A DNA stretch of 6,769 nt from Vulcanimicrobiota bacterium (GTDB lineage Bacteria > Vulcanimicrobiota > Vulcanimicrobiia > Vulcanimicrobiales > Vulcanimicrobiaceae): NCBI GenBank assembly GCA_019233165.1, contig JAFAMS010000306.1, forward strand, positions 1-6,769. Reading direction: 5' to 3'. The notes beneath the pieces were generated by a model. That model did not search any database. It saw nothing but the letters and a program-made list of their open reading frames with translations, and was not told where the DNA came from. This document shows positions 5,582 to 6,769 of the stretch, piece after piece (position 1 is the stretch's first letter; every line of letters starts with the position of its first letter). The translations under genes and the position numbers were made by a program.

Positions 5582-6757
5582 ATGAAGCGTAGCGCGTTCC
5601 TCGCCCTCGGTGCAGCCGGATACGTAGCCTCCCAGCATGGTGTCGCAGCGCTCGCTGCCGACGACAAACCAGCCACGCTCCACGCGGGCGACCTCGCCAG
5701 CGGTCCGTTCGACGCGATCTCCGACGTCCGAGGCGTTCGCGTCGGCCACCTCACGAAGATCGAAGGCGAGGGGCCGCTACGGCGGGGAATCGGGCCGGTC
5801 CGCACGGGGGCCACGGCGATCCTCCCCAACGCCGACCCGTGGATGCAGCGCTGCGCGGCCGGCCTTTTCTTCCTCAACGGGAACGGCGAGATGACCGGGA
5901 CGCACTGGATCGCCGAATCGGGATTCATCGAAGAGCCGATCCTCCTGACCTCGACGACCTGCGTCCCACGCGTTGCCGACGGCGTCATCGACTGGCTGAT
6001 CCGCGTCCACCCCGAGATCGGGATCAGCGACGACGTCCCACTGCCGGTCGTCGCCGAGTGTAACGATCAAGCCCTCAACGATACGCAAGGCCGGCACGTC
6101 CATGCCGATGAGATCCCCGCGCTGCTGGCGGCGGCGAAGAGCGATCAGTTCGCTCGCGGAAGCGTCGGCGCGGGGACCGGGATGCGCGCGTTTGCCTTCA
6201 AGGCGGGAATCGGATCGGCGTCACGCGTCCTTCGCACCGAGCACGGCGGCTACACCGTCGGCGTTCTCGTCAATGCCAACACCGGCTTGCGTCGCCAGCT
6301 CACGATCTCCGGAGTCCCGGTTGGGCGCGCGCTTGCAAACGAACTCCTTCCGGTTTTCCCAAGGCGCGCGGCGCTCGAACGCGGGCGAGCCGCCGACGGG
6401 AGCATTATCGTCGTCGTCGCAACCGACGCACCTCTCGAGGCGCGCGTCCTGAACGCGCTCGCAAAGCGAACGTCGCTCGGACTGGCGCGGACGGGGCTGA
6501 CCTCTCAGATATCGAGCGGCGACCTGATGCTCGCCTTCAGCACGACGAATCTCACGCCGAGAGAAGGCTCGAAGCCGGCGCAGCGCCTGGAAACCGACGA
6601 TGACCGGATCAATGCGTTGTACGGAGCGACCGTCGACGCGACCGAGTCGGCGATCTACGACGCCCTTTGGAACGCGACGACGATGACCGGCGTCGACGGC
6701 CGCACGATCTACGGCTTGCCGCACGATCGAGTTCGCGCGCTGCTCGCGGGACGCTGA
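5582..6757 (+). CDS. Secreted DmpA/BapA-type aminopeptidase (peptidase family S58, P1)
   Basis: A 391-residue Ntn-hydrolase-like aminopeptidase precursor. The family (D-aminopeptidase DmpA, beta-aminopeptidase BapA) activates itself by cleaving before a serine that becomes the N-terminal nucleophile. Here the site is G273-S274 in [15 protein letters not shown], giving alpha (to about 273) and beta (118-residue) chains. Other motifs are [12 protein letters not shown] at 45-56, [10 protein letters not shown] at 74-83, GSVGAGTGM at 193-201, VNANTG with N231 at 230-235, SGD with S312/D314, and AFSTTN at 318-323. Residues 1-26 look like an export signal (KR, hydrophobic [11 protein letters not shown], cleavage near ALA), suggesting a periplasmic enzyme; the twin-arginine pattern is not met. 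Start is ATG 5582 or the adjacent GTG 5579; the earlier GTG at 5504 would put a Gly/Pro-rich stretch before the signal and is less likely. At 159-163 the sequence is ECNDQ, where I expect an aromatic residue before the Asp in many members. Substrate unknown, likely short peptides with D-, beta- or L-residues. Confidence 0.93.
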   Translation: MKRSAFLALGAAGYVASQHGVAALAADDKPATLHAGDLASGPFDAISDVRGVRVGHLTKIEGEGPLRRGIGPVRTGATAILPNADPWMQRCAAGLFFLNGNGEMTGTHWIAESGFIEEPILLTSTTCVPRVADGVIDWLIRVHPEIGISDDVPLPVVAECNDQALNDTQGRHVHADEIPALLAAAKSDQFARGSVGAGTGMRAFAFKAGIGSASRVLRTEHGGYTVGVLVNANTGLRRQLTISGVPVGRALANELLPVFPRRAALERGRAADGSIIVVVATDAPLEARVLNALAKRTSLGLARTGLTSQISSGDLMLAFSTTNLTPREGSKPAQRLETDDDRINALYGATVDATESAIYDALWNATTMTGVDGRTIYGLPHDRVRALLAGR

Positions 6758-6769
6758 CGCGCTGGCAGC

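Noticed and set aside
5583..5605. Tat (twin-arginine) signal in the aminopeptidase precursor
   Set aside because: The N-terminus has KR followed by SAFL; it lacks a proper twin arginine and the spacing to Phe-Leu is off, so a generic export signal is the safer call.
3835..5988. A 717-codon open frame on the minus strand covering pckA, the intergenic region and the start of the aminopeptidase gene
   Set aside because: It lies in another frame of pckA, is dominated by Arg, Ala and Pro as expected for frame-shifted GC-rich DNA, and shows no family motif. pckA in the same place has every catalytic residue.

Overview
The window is a compact, GC-rich bacterial stretch holding one partial and seven complete protein-coding genes. 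Almost no DNA is left between genes: the only gaps are about 61 bp and about 146 bp. I see no tRNA, rRNA, CRISPR array, insertion sequence or other mobile element. High GC, a chaperone-usher pilus with a spore-coat-U subunit, an HD-GYP regulator and an ATP-type PEP carboxykinase point to a Gram-negative-type (two-membrane) bacterium. The style resembles environmental lineages such as Eremiobacterota or deep proteobacteria-like groups, but taxonomy cannot be fixed from this sequence and that suggestion is low confidence.

Layout. Positions 1-815 (+) are the end of a pilus operon: the C-terminus of an outer-membrane usher overlaps by 16 bp a secreted single-domain spore coat protein U (SCPU) subunit. 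Positions 816-3419 (-) hold three genes read right to left: a beta-carbonic anhydrase, a ROK-family sugar kinase that appears to start at CTG inside a CTGA overlap, and, after 61 bp, a receiver/HD-GYP response regulator. Its stop codon abuts the stop of the pilus subunit gene. At 3417-3420 one CATG supplies the start codons of both the carbonic anhydrase (-) and a YjbQ-family protein (+). The YjbQ stop overlaps the stop of pckA (-, 3828-5435). A 146-bp divergent spacer separates pckA from a secreted DmpA-type (S58/P1) aminopeptidase (+, 5582-6757).

How the genes may work together. The pilus genes build a surface fibre. The HD-GYP protein probably degrades cyclic di-GMP, a signal that commonly controls adhesion, but it lies on the opposite strand and any link is inference. 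Carbonic anhydrase, the ROK kinase and PEP carboxykinase all belong to central carbon and bicarbonate metabolism: PckA releases CO2 when making PEP from oxaloacetate, and carbonic anhydrase interconverts CO2 and bicarbonate. Most genes are ordinary housekeeping or accessory functions. The noteworthy points are the extreme packing at gene boundaries, the CTG start, the ROK protein with an eroded zinc motif, and the SCPU subunit with almost no N-terminal donor segment. I found no clear evidence of an undescribed multi-gene system.
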